From contig JAABTV010000001.1 of the NCBI GenBank assembly GCA_011389685.1, positions 62,001 to 126,000 on the forward strand: DNA of 64,000 nt, read 5' to 3'. The stretch is from Paracoccaceae bacterium (GTDB lineage: Bacteria; Pseudomonadota; Alphaproteobacteria; Rhodobacterales; Rhodobacteraceae). A program made the position numbers and the translations under genes. The stretch's first letter is position 1; the number at the start of each line of letters is the position of its first letter. This document shows, one piece after another, positions 55,867 through 64,000 of this stretch. The notes beneath the pieces are model-generated. The model was given only the letters and a program-made list of their open reading frames with translations. It made no database searches and was not told the DNA's origin.

Positions 55867-57354
55867 TCACTCAGCGGCCTTCAACTGGAAACCCTTCTCG
55901 ATCATGTCGAAAGGGGCCACGGGATATTCCCCGGAGAAGCATGCATCGCAATACTGCGGGCAACTCGCGTCGCGTCCGCTCGCTTCTCCAACCGCGCGGT
56001 AAAGACCATCGAGCGAAACGAACTTGAGGCTGTCAACCTTGAGATGTTGTCGCATTTCGTCCTCGCTCATGGTCGCCGCAATGAGCTTTTCGCGTTGCGG
56101 GGTATCGACACCATAGAAACATGGCCAGGCCGTCGGCGGGCTCGCGATTCGAAAATGCACCTCTTTCGCGCCGGCATCGAGGATCATTTCCGTGATCTTG
56201 CGGCTGGTGGTCCCGCGCACGACGCTGTCATCGACCAGGATGACCCGTTTGCCCCGGATAAGGGCGCGATTGACATTCAGCTTGAGCCGCACACCCATGT
56301 TGCGGATCTGTTCGGTCGGTTCGATGAAGGTGCGCCCCATATACTGATTGCGAATGATGCCCATTCCAAAGGGGATACCGCTTTCATGCGCAAAACCGAT
56401 CGCCGCGGGCGTTCCGCTGTCTGGCACCGCACAGACGATATCCGCCTCGACAGGAGCCTCACGCGCAAGTTCGACCCCGATCTGGCGGCGGGTTTCATAG
56501 ACTGAACGACCGCCGATAATGCTGTCCGGGCGCGAGAAATAGACATGTTCGAAAACACAAAAACGTGACTTCTGGCGGCGGAACGGAAAGTGGCTTTCAA
56601 CACCGTCATCAGTGATGACAACCATCTCGCCGGGTGCGATTTCACGTTCGAATTCGGCCCCGATGATATCAAGCGCGCATGTTTCGGAACTCAAGGCCCA
56701 GCCATCCCCAAGACGGCCCATGACCAGCGGGCGGACGCCCAAAGGATCACGCACGCCGATCAACTGGTTCCGTGTCATCGCGACAATCGAGAACGCCCCT
56801 TCCACCCGGCGAAGCGCATCCTGCATCCGCTCCGGGATATCGCGCTGCAAGGATCTGGCCATGAGATGTACGATGCACTCGCTGTCCGACGAACTTTGGA
56901 AGATCGAGCCCCGTTCGATCAATTCCCGGCGCAGCGCTTCGGCATTGGTGATGTTGCCGTTATGGGCAATCGCTGCCCCACCCATTGAAAATTCGCCAAA
57001 AAATGGTTGCACATCACGGATCTGCGCCACTTTCGCGCCGGTCGTGGAATAGCGGACATGGCCGATCGCCAAAGGTCCGGGCAGGGTCTCCATCAAGGAT
57101 TGCTTGGTGAAACTGTCGCGGACATATCCGAAACGCCTGGCTGAATTGAACCCCTGGTCGGCGTCATGGCTGACGATGCCGCCGGCTTCCTGCCCGCGAT
57201 GCTGCAATGCGTGAAGGCCAAGCGCGACAAAATTGGCAGCGTCAGATACACCGATGACGCCGAAGACACCACACTCTTCCTTCAGCTTGTCATCGTCAAA
57301 AGGGTGGGCAGGGGGCATGGGGCGGGACAAGATTGGCGGCTCCGAATCCATCAC
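55867..57354 (-). CDS. purF: Amidophosphoribosyltransferase
   Basis: A 495-residue enzyme for the first step of purine synthesis, PRPP plus glutamine to phosphoribosylamine. The glutaminase Cys is in KEECGVFGVIGV, a short propeptide-like lead precedes it, and the PRPP loop is VILVDDSVVRGTTSRK. I use the GTG at 57354 because GAGGGGAG lies 8 bases upstream; ATGs at 57351 and 57318 are alternatives. It lies between cvpA and the SDR. Confidence 0.95.
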   Translation of the reverse strand: MMDSEPPILSRPMPPAHPFDDDKLKEECGVFGVIGVSDAANFVALGLHALQHRGQEAGGIVSHDADQGFNSARRFGYVRDSFTKQSLMETLPGPLAIGHVRYSTTGAKVAQIRDVQPFFGEFSMGGAAIAHNGNITNAEALRRELIERGSIFQSSSDSECIVHLMARSLQRDIPERMQDALRRVEGAFSIVAMTRNQLIGVRDPLGVRPLVMGRLGDGWALSSETCALDIIGAEFEREIAPGEMVVITDDGVESHFPFRRQKSRFCVFEHVYFSRPDSIIGGRSVYETRRQIGVELAREAPVEADIVCAVPDSGTPAAIGFAHESGIPFGMGIIRNQYMGRTFIEPTEQIRNMGVRLKLNVNRALIRGKRVILVDDSVVRGTTSRKITEMILDAGAKEVHFRIASPPTAWPCFYGVDTPQREKLIAATMSEDEMRQHLKVDSLKFVSLDGLYRAVGEASGRDASCPQYCDACFSGEYPVAPFDMIEKGFQLKAAE

Positions 57355-57440
57355 GTGGCGTGCTCCCCTCTTAGTGGGTCTGGCGGTTCATGTCACGAAA
57401 GGATCACAAACGGAAGTGTCCGGGGTTGCATCATTCCGCT

Positions 57441-58001
57441 TCACTGTTCCACCGCGCAAGCGCCGACGAGTTCTTCATACTGCCGAGTGATCCAGCCAAG
57501 CGCCTCTTGTGGGTTGCCATCCTCGATCCGACCCGTCATCCGCGAGAAGACGCGGTGGGATCGACTGTCGTCAATCATTTGAATGTCCTGGCTGGTGACG
57601 ACGGTCTCGTAGACGAAGAACGCGATGGCGACCAGAAGAACGCCGCGCAGCACACCAAACAGGAAGCCCGCACCCTGATCCAGCCCACCTAGGACCGAAC
57701 GCTGGACGAGAGATGAGAACAACGGCGTGAAGAAGGACGCAACAACAAGTGTCAGTGCGAAAATCGCGGCAAAACCCGCGATCATGGACAATTCGCAACT
57801 GTCCGAGAGGAAGCCGCCGACGACCGGAACCTCCTTGACCAAGGGTTGCACCTGTGGTGCGAACAGGAAGGCAACGATGGCGGCCGCGATCCATCCTGCA
57901 ATCGCAAGTGCCTCGCGGACGAGGCCTCGGGAATAGGCTAGGAGAGCCGATATGATGATGACCAGTGCGACGCCGCCGTCGACGAAGGTAAAGCTGTCCA
58001 T
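57441..58001 (-). CDS. cvpA: CvpA-family membrane protein
   Basis: A 186-residue four-helix protein of the CvpA/colicin V production family. FVDGGVALVIIISALLAYSR and GLVREALAIAGWIAAAIVAF are the conserved first two helices. The start at 58001 follows AAGGACGGG. The purF-cvpA pairing is common in proteobacteria. Function concerns envelope integrity or purine uptake regulation, not settled. Confidence 0.9.
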   Translation of the reverse strand: MDSFTFVDGGVALVIIISALLAYSRGLVREALAIAGWIAAAIVAFLFAPQVQPLVKEVPVVGGFLSDSCELSMIAGFAAIFALTLVVASFFTPLFSSLVQRSVLGGLDQGAGFLFGVLRGVLLVAIAFFVYETVVTSQDIQMIDDSRSHRVFSRMTGRIEDGNPQEALGWITRQYEELVGACAVEQ

Positions 58002-58029
58002 GCCCGTCCTTTTTCTCTTGTTGCCGTTG

Positions 58030-59394
58030 TCAGTCAGGGCCGAACATGTTTCCCACAAAACCTGTCAAGTCGCGGAACCGGGTCAGGTCAAGGCCCTCGA
58101 TCGTGACGGATTTTCCGCCTGACGGAATAATGGCTGAGGTGAAACCAAGTTTTTGCGCTTCTTTCAACCTGTTTTCGCCTTGAGAGACAGCGCGCAAGGC
58201 GCCGGAGAGGGAAATTTCGCCGAAAAAGACCGCGTCCGACGCCAGGCTGATATCCTCGCGCGCCGAGACGAGGGCGGCGGCGACGGCCAGATCCGCGGCG
58301 GGTTCCGAGATCTTCATACCGCCGGCGACATTGAGATAGACGTCGAGACCGGCAAAAGGAATTCCACAACGCGCATCGAGCACGGCGAGGATCATGGACA
58401 GGCGTCCACTGTCCCATCCGACCACGGTGCGGCGCGGTTGCGATAGTGAAGAAGTGGCCACAAGCGCCTGAAATTCAACGAGAACTGGCCGGGTTCCTTC
58501 GATTCCGGCGAAAACGGCGGACCCGGGAGACGGGTCGCCGCGCTCGGACAGGAACAGGGCCGAGGGATTCGTCACTTCGGCCAGCCCGCTGCCGGTCATC
58601 TCGAACACGCCGATCTCGTCGGCCGGGCCGAAGCGGTTCTTGACGGCACGCAGGATTCGGAACTGGTGCCCTCTCTCGCCTTCGAAATAGAGCACGGTAT
58701 CGACCATGTGCTCGACGACGCGGGGGCCCGCGATCTGGCCATCCTTGGTCACATGACCGACGAGAATGACGGAAATGCCCATGCGTTTGGCGAAGTTCGT
58801 GAGTTCATGCGCGGCGGCGCGCACCTGGGAGACCGATCCGGGGGCGCTTTCGACGTTGTCGGCCCACATCGTCTGAATCGAATCGATGATCACGAGACCG
58901 GGGCGTTCGCTTTCCAATGTGGTCAGGATGTTGCGCAGATTGGTTTCGGTGGCGAGTTGCACCGGGGCGTCCATGAGGCCAAGCCGCGCCGCCCTCATCC
59001 GCAGTTGGGCGCTGGCCTCTTCACCGGAAACATATATTGTTTTCATGCCCTTGCGCGCAAAAGCTGCAGTGGCTTGGAGGAGCAGGGTCGATTTCCCTAT
59101 GCCCGGATCGCCGCCCACAAGGATCGCCGAAGCAGGCACGAGGCCACCGCCGAGGACGCGGTCGAGTTCTGCGATCCCGCTGATCGAGCGTGGCGGCGGC
59201 GCTTCCTCGGTTCCAAGGTCGCTCAGGGTCATGGTGGCGCCGCGTCGCGTTCCCAGCGATTTCGACGCCGGGCCGGTCGAGAGTGGCCGCTCTTCGACAA
59301 TGGTATTCCATTGACCGCATGCATCGCAGCGGCCGGACCATTTCGTGGAATGTGCGCCGCAGGCGGTGCAGGTGAACCTCGGGTTTTTCGCCAT
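58030..59394 (-). CDS. radA: DNA repair protein RadA
   Basis: A 454-residue RadA, a RecA-like helicase acting in recombination. The zinc finger CTACGAHSTKWSGRCDACGQ is at the N-terminus, Walker A GGDPGIGKSTLLL follows, the KNRFG motif is KNRFGPADEIGVFEM and the Lon-like C-terminal domain is complete. The start at 59394 is the conserved MAKNPRF. Confidence 0.96.
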   Translation of the reverse strand: MAKNPRFTCTACGAHSTKWSGRCDACGQWNTIVEERPLSTGPASKSLGTRRGATMTLSDLGTEEAPPPRSISGIAELDRVLGGGLVPASAILVGGDPGIGKSTLLLQATAAFARKGMKTIYVSGEEASAQLRMRAARLGLMDAPVQLATETNLRNILTTLESERPGLVIIDSIQTMWADNVESAPGSVSQVRAAAHELTNFAKRMGISVILVGHVTKDGQIAGPRVVEHMVDTVLYFEGERGHQFRILRAVKNRFGPADEIGVFEMTGSGLAEVTNPSALFLSERGDPSPGSAVFAGIEGTRPVLVEFQALVATSSLSQPRRTVVGWDSGRLSMILAVLDARCGIPFAGLDVYLNVAGGMKISEPAADLAVAAALVSAREDISLASDAVFFGEISLSGALRAVSQGENRLKEAQKLGFTSAIIPSGGKSVTIEGLDLTRFRDLTGFVGNMFGPD

Positions 59395-59619
59395 GCGAAG
59401 CGTGATGCATGAGCCGGGGCGCCGCGTCAAACATCAAAAAAGAAAATAACTTTCAGGCCCGTATCCGAGGCAAGTATCCCAGGGAAGGATTAAGACCAGC
59501 CTTGCCCTGTGCGCGCCTCATGGCGTTTCGGGATAAAGCTGAATCGCAAATCCCCTGCCGCGCGTCGCGCAATCGGGAGAATTGCGATGCATGATGTATC
59601 AGGGATGTCCCGAAACACT

Positions 59620-60378
59620 TTATTCGGCAACCCGTGGCAGGTCGATGACCTTGCGCCGCGGCTGGACGGTCTCGATCCCCATTTCGGGCAGAATGACGAG
59701 GAGTTCATCCCTGAGGCGTTCGAGCTGTGCGGCGGCGACGCTTTCCTCAAGCTCGACCTGGGTCAGCCAGTGCTTGAGCTCCTGATGGACCGCGCGGGCC
59801 TCCTCGAAGCGCTTGTTGAAGCGTTCGACTTCCTGTTGACGCTGGCGCAGGAAATCCCGCGCACGGTTGACGTTGTCATCCGAGTAGGTTTCGGCCAGAT
59901 CCCTTGAAATATAACTCATTCTCGCCGCGAGTTCGAGAATTTCGGGCTCGAGCCGTTCGAGTTCCGGATGATCGCGCAGATAGGCGAGGCGTTCGCGTAT
60001 GGTCTCGAACTCGGAACTGAGCTGGAACACGTCGCTGCGGTCGGCGGCATGGGCATGATGATAGGCGCGGGCGACATCCTGCACACCCAGCGAAAAATGC
60101 CGGTGGGAATTCTCCAGGGCCATGACCCGGCGGCTTGACGGGATGAAGAAAACCAGCGTCCAGGCCAGGCCCGTCAACCCGATCTGAACGAACATCCCTG
60201 CATTTCCGATCGGTTTTCCGTCAAGTCCCAGGTCGAGCGTGATCCACGGCCAGATACCAAGGGCGGCCAGCACACAGGATGTCAAAAGAGCGAATGCGAT
60301 CAGTAGGATGGACCCGAAAGCCAATCTGTGCAGAAGGGCCAGCATGACCTTGAAAAATGAGCGGACAGGCGCAGACAT
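59620..60378 (-). CDS. Two-helix membrane coiled-coil protein
   Basis: A 252-residue protein with two N-terminal membrane helices (about residues 13-38 and 60-78) and then a long Glu/Arg/Leu coiled coil (EFETIRERLAYLRDHPELER, RARDFLRQRQQEVERFNKRF, VELEESVAAAQLERLRDEL). The start at 60378 begins MSAPVRSFFKV; an upstream ATG at 60420 is less likely. No family function is known; homologues next to radA are sometimes called DNA repair proteins, which the sequence does not support. Confidence 0.7.
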   Translation of the reverse strand: MSAPVRSFFKVMLALLHRLAFGSILLIAFALLTSCVLAALGIWPWITLDLGLDGKPIGNAGMFVQIGLTGLAWTLVFFIPSSRRVMALENSHRHFSLGVQDVARAYHHAHAADRSDVFQLSSEFETIRERLAYLRDHPELERLEPEILELAARMSYISRDLAETYSDDNVNRARDFLRQRQQEVERFNKRFEEARAVHQELKHWLTQVELEESVAAAQLERLRDELLVILPEMGIETVQPRRKVIDLPRVAE

Positions 60379-60519
60379 GGCGGCCCCCCGGTTACCCTGT
60401 GTCATAAAATGCGTAGGCAAGATTACGCCGAAAGACCCCGGAAAGGCTAGAAAAAATCCGATTTCTCGGGCGACGCAACCGCCGATTGCAGCGATTGTTG
60501 CGAGGCCTGGGACAATCGT

Positions 60520-60957
60520 TCAACTCCGGGTTTTCTGTTGCGTCAGCAGGCCCACCGCGAATGTTGCGAGGATGCAGGTGGTGAAGAGGTAGAGGCCCCA
60601 GGCGGTTTCGATCCGCCCGTAACCGATGCCTTTGACGATGGTGATGTAGAGCGCGATCAGGAAGATGTCGGCCATCGCCAGCTTTCCCAGGACATGCAGC
60701 GCGGGCAGAAGCTTGGGCGACAGCAGATCGAAATGGATCAATCCCAATCCGATGGTCTTGAGATAGGGGGCGAACAGGGCAAAGAACGTCACCGCAAGAG
60801 CCAGGAAAACATCAGTGTTCCAAAGGGTTTGCAGGCCGGAGATCACGCTGATTTCGTTGAGGCCGAAAAGCGGCAGGTCAAGGCCCGCCCGCATCAGGGG
60901 CGCGAACCACGAGATAGGGAACAACAGGATCAGGGACAGGTTCACGAGCCGCAGCAT
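60520..60957 (-). CDS. PqiA-like membrane protein (single domain)
   Basis: A 145-residue membrane protein matching one half of PqiA. SVISGLQTLWNTDVFLALAV and LHVLGKLAMADIFLIALYIT are conserved in the PqiA family, whose two-domain members stabilise the outer-membrane lipid transport PqiBC. Only one half and no zinc ribbon is present here. It has four hydrophobic segments. Confidence 0.8.
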   Translation of the reverse strand: MLRLVNLSLILLFPISWFAPLMRAGLDLPLFGLNEISVISGLQTLWNTDVFLALAVTFFALFAPYLKTIGLGLIHFDLLSPKLLPALHVLGKLAMADIFLIALYITIVKGIGYGRIETAWGLYLFTTCILATFAVGLLTQQKTRS

Positions 60958-61042
60958 GGCGCCCTCCGGCGGGGTTGCATCGGCTGTTTAGGCGCTGTGG
61001 ACCGATCCGGCAAGCCGTGCGTTAACCTCTGGAGTAAGCTGC

Positions 61043-61099
61043 GAATCGGGGGGGTGACATCTGGCTGCCGCCCGGCTGCCACCCGGCTGCCGGGGAAAT
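61043..61099 (-). repeat. 11-bp-unit GGCAGCCGG repeat element, copy 3
   Basis: On the minus strand: GGCAGCCGGGT, GGCAGCCGGGC, GGCAGCCAGAT and then GTCACCCCCCCGATTC. It lies between the LysR gene and the PqiA-like gene, in a 287-base gap (60958-61244) that otherwise holds no recognised feature. Confidence 0.75.
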
Positions 61100-61244
61100 G
61101 TGATTGCGAAGGCAGCGGCGAAAACGCGGACTCGTGAACAATGCGTGCGCTGCGTTCATCCGATGGCAGGGGAGTCCGAAGACGGGTGCGCCGCGCCGAC
61201 AGGTCCGGACCGGGCTGATTCTCGGAAACGGGATGCGCCGGCCG

Positions 61245-62153
61245 TTATTGGCCGGGGACCGCGAAGGGTGCGAGGCTGGCGGTGAATTGTTCGATGAATT
61301 CCAGCGCGATCATCGACGGTTTGCGCAGCACCGGGCGCACCAGCGAGAGGTGATGCGGCAGGGCGGGCGCGAAGGGCCGGAAATCGAGTCCGCGCCCGAC
61401 ATAGCGAACCGCGTCAAGCTCGCTCACCACCGAGGCGCCGACGCCGTGACAGGCCAGTTCGCAGGCGGCGGTGAATTGCCGGGTCTCGACGATGCCGCGC
61501 ATCTCGACGTCCTGCGAGAGGAACGCCTCGCTCAGGTCGCGGAAAAAGCTGCTGTCGCGACGGGTATGGATCAGCGGCAGACCGGCGAGGTCGCGCGGGG
61601 TGATGACGTCATGCGCGGCCAGCGGGCTGCCCTCGGGAAAGATGCAGACGCTGCGAATGGCGACCTGTTCGCGCTCGACCGCAGGATGCCCTTCGAACCC
61701 GTCGGTGATGCCGAAATCGTATTGTTCGCCGATCATCCATTCGAGGATGCGTTCGGGGCGGTCCGGCTCGATCGTGATCGACACGCCGGGCCGGTCGGCG
61801 AGGAACCCCGCCACCACCTCGGGCAGGTGCGAGGTGGCAAAGCCGGGCAGACAGGCGATGCGCAGGTGGCCGGCCTTCTTCTCGGTGATGTTGCGGCTGG
61901 CCTCGGTCAGTTGATCGACCATGTCGAGAAGTCGGCGGATGTCGGGCATCAGCATCCGGGTTTCCTGGGTCGCGACGAGCCGCCCGTCGCGCCGGTCAAG
62001 CAACTGGAAGCCGAGCGAGTCGCCCAGATCCGACAGCAGGCGCGACACCGCCGGCTGACTCACCCCGAGGGCCTGGGCGGCACGGGTCATCGAACCATGT
62101 TCGACCACGGCGGCAAGGGCTTCGAGCTGGCGCAGGCGCACGGTGGACGACAT
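61245..62153 (-). CDS. LysR-family regulator divergent from ugpB
   Basis: A 302-residue LysR-type regulator. The HTH lies at about residues 6-60 (LEALAAVVEHGSMTRAAQAL, GVSQPAVSRLLSDLGDSLGF), followed by the substrate-binding domain. It is transcribed away from the glycerol-3-phosphate transporter genes across about 190 bases that contain a palindromic LysR-type site. Control of ugp by it is an inference from divergence. Confidence 0.88.
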   Translation of the reverse strand: MSSTVRLRQLEALAAVVEHGSMTRAAQALGVSQPAVSRLLSDLGDSLGFQLLDRRDGRLVATQETRMLMPDIRRLLDMVDQLTEASRNITEKKAGHLRIACLPGFATSHLPEVVAGFLADRPGVSITIEPDRPERILEWMIGEQYDFGITDGFEGHPAVEREQVAIRSVCIFPEGSPLAAHDVITPRDLAGLPLIHTRRDSSFFRDLSEAFLSQDVEMRGIVETRQFTAACELACHGVGASVVSELDAVRYVGRGLDFRPFAPALPHHLSLVRPVLRKPSMIALEFIEQFTASLAPFAVPGQ

Positions 62154-62190
62154 GGATGGCTTGGGCCTCCGCCCCGGTTTCGCACAAAGT

Positions 62191-62205
62191 ATAACGATCT
62201 GTTAT
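62191..62205. promoter_or_regulatory. Candidate LysR operator
   Basis: ATAACGATCTGTTAT is a perfect ATAAC-N5-GTTAT palindrome, fitting the T-N11-A rule for LysR-type sites. It lies 37 bases before the LysR start and 135 before ugpB. Confidence 0.6.
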
Positions 62206-62339
62206 AAATCTGACATATGAAACTTTTATTGAATTATGAAGTTGGGGATGCAAGATTTTTGCCACAACGAGAGCCGGACGGGCCAGATGGCCCGGAAACC
62301 TTTCAAATCAGCGCGTTTGACACGCGAAGGGAGTGAGAG

Positions 62340-63653
62340 ATGAGACAACTGATTCTTGGGGCCGTTGCGGCCGGAACCACCGCCTTGACGCCGATCGTGG
62401 CCTCGGCGCAGACCGAAGTGCAGTTCTGGCACGCCTTTACCGGCCGGCTGGGCGAGCTGGTCGCGGCGCAGGTCGAGGCGTTCAACGCGAGCCAGGACGA
62501 CTATGAAGTCGTCGCCAGCCACAAGGGCAACTATTCGGAAACGCTCAACGCCGGGATCGCCGCGTTTCGCGCCGGCGAGCAGCCCCATATCCTGATGGTG
62601 TTCGAGGTTGGCACCGCCACGATGATGGGCGCCAAGGGCGCGATCAAGCCGGTTTACGAGGTCATGGCCGAAAGCGGCGCCGAGTTTGATCCCGACGCCT
62701 ATATCGGGGCGGTCAAGGGCTATTACACCACGACCGAGGGCGAGATGCTGTCGCTGCCCTTCAACTCCTCGACCCCGGTTCTGTGGGTCAACCGCGATGC
62801 GCTCGAAGGGGCGGGGATCGACCCCGACACCGATCTGAGCACATGGCAGAATGTCGAGGGGGTTCTGGACGAATTGAAGGCGGCCGGTCATTCCTGCCCG
62901 TTGGTCACCGCCTGGCAAAGCTGGATCCACCTCGAAAACTTCTCGGCCTATCATGACGTGCCCTTTGCCACCCGCGACAACGGCTTTGCCGGGCTCGACA
63001 CCGAGTTGGCCTTCAACGGCGAGGCACAGGTGACTCACATCTCGAAAATGGGCGAATGGGCGCAGGACGGCAAATTCGTCTATACCGGCCGCCGCAACGA
63101 AGGCGGGGCGAATTTCCGGGGCGGCGAATGTGCGCTCTTCACCGAAAGCTCGGCCGGCTATGCCGGGATCAAGTCCGAGGCCGAGTTCGATTTCGACGTG
63201 CGCCCGCTGCCCTATTGGGAAGGCGTCGGCAACGCGCCGCAGAACACCATCATCGGCGGCGCGTCGCTCTGGGTGATGGAAGGCCACGAGGCCGAGGAAT
63301 ACAAGGGTGTCGGCGAGTTCCTGGCTTTCCTGTCCTCGACCCCGGTCCAGGCGCAATGGCACCAGGACACCGGCTATCTGCCGATCACCACAGCGGCGGG
63401 CGAGGCGACCCGCGCGGCCGGGTTCTATGAGGAAAACCCCGGCACCGACGTGGCCGTGAAGCAGATGACGGCGAATGAGCCGACCGCCAATTCCAAGGGT
63501 CTGCGGCTTGGTTCCTTCGACCAGATCCGCGGTATCATCGACGAAGAGCTCGAGGCGGTCTGGGCCGGTGACAAGTCGGCGCAAGAGGCGATGGACAGCG
63601 CGGTCGAGCGAGGCAACCAGCTTCTGCGGCGCTTCGAGCAAGCCCACCGCTAA
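62340..63653 (+). CDS. ugpB: sn-Glycerol-3-phosphate ABC transporter binding protein
   Basis: A 437-residue periplasmic binding protein of the UgpB family with signal peptide MRQLILGAVAAGTTALTPIV ... ASA. TEVQFWHAFTGRLGELV is the N-terminal ligand region, GGASLWVMEGHE and HQDTGYLPITTAAGEAT are conserved. It captures glycerol-3-phosphate or glycerophosphodiesters for UgpAE/UgpC. The next gene is the permease. Confidence 0.92.
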   Translation: MRQLILGAVAAGTTALTPIVASAQTEVQFWHAFTGRLGELVAAQVEAFNASQDDYEVVASHKGNYSETLNAGIAAFRAGEQPHILMVFEVGTATMMGAKGAIKPVYEVMAESGAEFDPDAYIGAVKGYYTTTEGEMLSLPFNSSTPVLWVNRDALEGAGIDPDTDLSTWQNVEGVLDELKAAGHSCPLVTAWQSWIHLENFSAYHDVPFATRDNGFAGLDTELAFNGEAQVTHISKMGEWAQDGKFVYTGRRNEGGANFRGGECALFTESSAGYAGIKSEAEFDFDVRPLPYWEGVGNAPQNTIIGGASLWVMEGHEAEEYKGVGEFLAFLSSTPVQAQWHQDTGYLPITTAAGEATRAAGFYEENPGTDVAVKQMTANEPTANSKGLRLGSFDQIRGIIDEELEAVWAGDKSAQEAMDSAVERGNQLLRRFEQAHR

Positions 63654-63698
63654 GCGTGCCCCGTTATACGGAGCCTGTTTTGCCCGGGGCGCTTGCGT

Positions 63699-63751
63699 CC
63701 CGGGCAGCGCCCGCCCCGCCCCATGGGCGGGCGCTTCACGCGCACCCCGGG
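63699..63751. repeat. Dispersed GC-rich hairpin repeat, copy 2
   Basis: The inverse of 20796-20848, with the same CGCTGCCCGGG end and CCCATGGG-type core. It lies in the 223-base gap between ugpB and ugpA. If the hairpin is transcribed it could lower ugpA expression relative to the binding protein, as hairpins in ABC operons often do. Confidence 0.8.
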
Positions 63752-63876
63752 ACGCGCGCCGCCCTCGGGTCCGGGGTGACCGACCCCGGTCAGGCCCGCC
63801 GCCTGACAGGCACGACACCAAGGCAGGCGAGCCCAAGTGAAGGGCCCGACGTATTTCTTCGTTCAGGGGCAGGAGC

Positions 63877-64000
63877 ATGGAAAAACGCGTGACCTTTCGC
63901 GGCTGGATGCTGCCGCTCTTGCTGATCGCGCCGCAGGTCTTCATCTCGGCGGTGTTCTTTTTCTACCCGGCGGGGCAGGCGGTGTGGCAATCGCTCTTCA
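63877..64000 (+). CDS. ugpA: sn-Glycerol-3-phosphate ABC transporter permease (5' end only)
   Basis: The first 41 residues of a permease are visible, MEKRVTFRGWMLPLLLIAPQ then a membrane helix FISAVFFFYPAGQAVWQSLF, typical for UgpA. The gene continues to the right of the window. An AGGAG site precedes the ATG. Confidence 0.85.
   Translation, partial: MEKRVTFRGWMLPLLLIAPQVFISAVFFFYPAGQAVWQSLF

Overview
The window reads as chromosomal DNA from a marine-type member of the Rhodobacterales (Roseobacter/Paracoccaceae group, Alphaproteobacteria). The evidence is the high GC content, densely packed overlapping genes, a PccR-type regulator beside propionyl-CoA carboxylase genes, a choline-sulfate and choline uptake cluster, and gene orders such as pgk/ppi, tatABC followed by a DUF815 ATPase, surE-pcm-LysM/M23, and radA-cvpA-purF. 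No rRNA, tRNA, CRISPR array, integrase or complete insertion sequence was found. The window is mostly core and metabolic chromosome, not a mobile island.

Layout. 1-9 kb: a partial Na/Pi cotransporter, an FtsB-like divisome protein, an AidB-like acyl-CoA dehydrogenase with a thioesterase, pgk, two cyclophilins, a DUF3179 protein, YebC, and a collapsed DNA-methyltransferase remnant. 9-20 kb: exporters, then the choline locus. choX-(unknown nuclease-like gene)-choW-choV runs leftward and betI-betC-betA runs rightward, around a short divergent region with a BetI-like operator. Together these import choline or use choline-O-sulfate, and oxidise choline to betaine aldehyde; betB is not in the window. 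20-34 kb: the propionyl-CoA pathway. A PccR/ScfR regulator, pccB, pccA and mcm are interleaved with small lipoproteins and unknown proteins, and TTTGCAAA-like boxes lie before pccR and pccB. 34-41 kb: mixed small enzymes, an MttB-family methyltransferase, a TPM-domain protein and an aminotransferase. 41-47 kb: cysS, cimA, a hydrolase and a phytoene-synthase-fold protein. 47-60 kb: an MFS carrier, cobA, tatABC, a DUF815 ATPase, a LysM/M23 lipoprotein, pcm, surE, an SDR, purF, cvpA and radA. 60-64 kb: a PqiA-like protein, then a LysR regulator divergent from a ugp-type glycerol-3-phosphate ABC transporter that runs off the right edge.

The most interesting signals are regulatory. (1) Upstream of cysS there is an apparently leaderless 13-residue ORF with three Cys codons, two of them adjacent, behind a good promoter and followed by GC-rich hairpins; it looks like a cysteine attenuator. 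(2) The cysS gene itself is a composition mosaic, with a lower-GC 3' part and an unusual C-terminus. (3) The DUF3179 gene has its Shine-Dalgarno sequence and start codon locked in an 11-bp perfect hairpin. (4) TatB ends in a long Lys/Ala tail while TatC, encoded next, ends in a long Asp/Glu tail. (5) At least four families of GC-rich dispersed intergenic repeats occur two or three times each.
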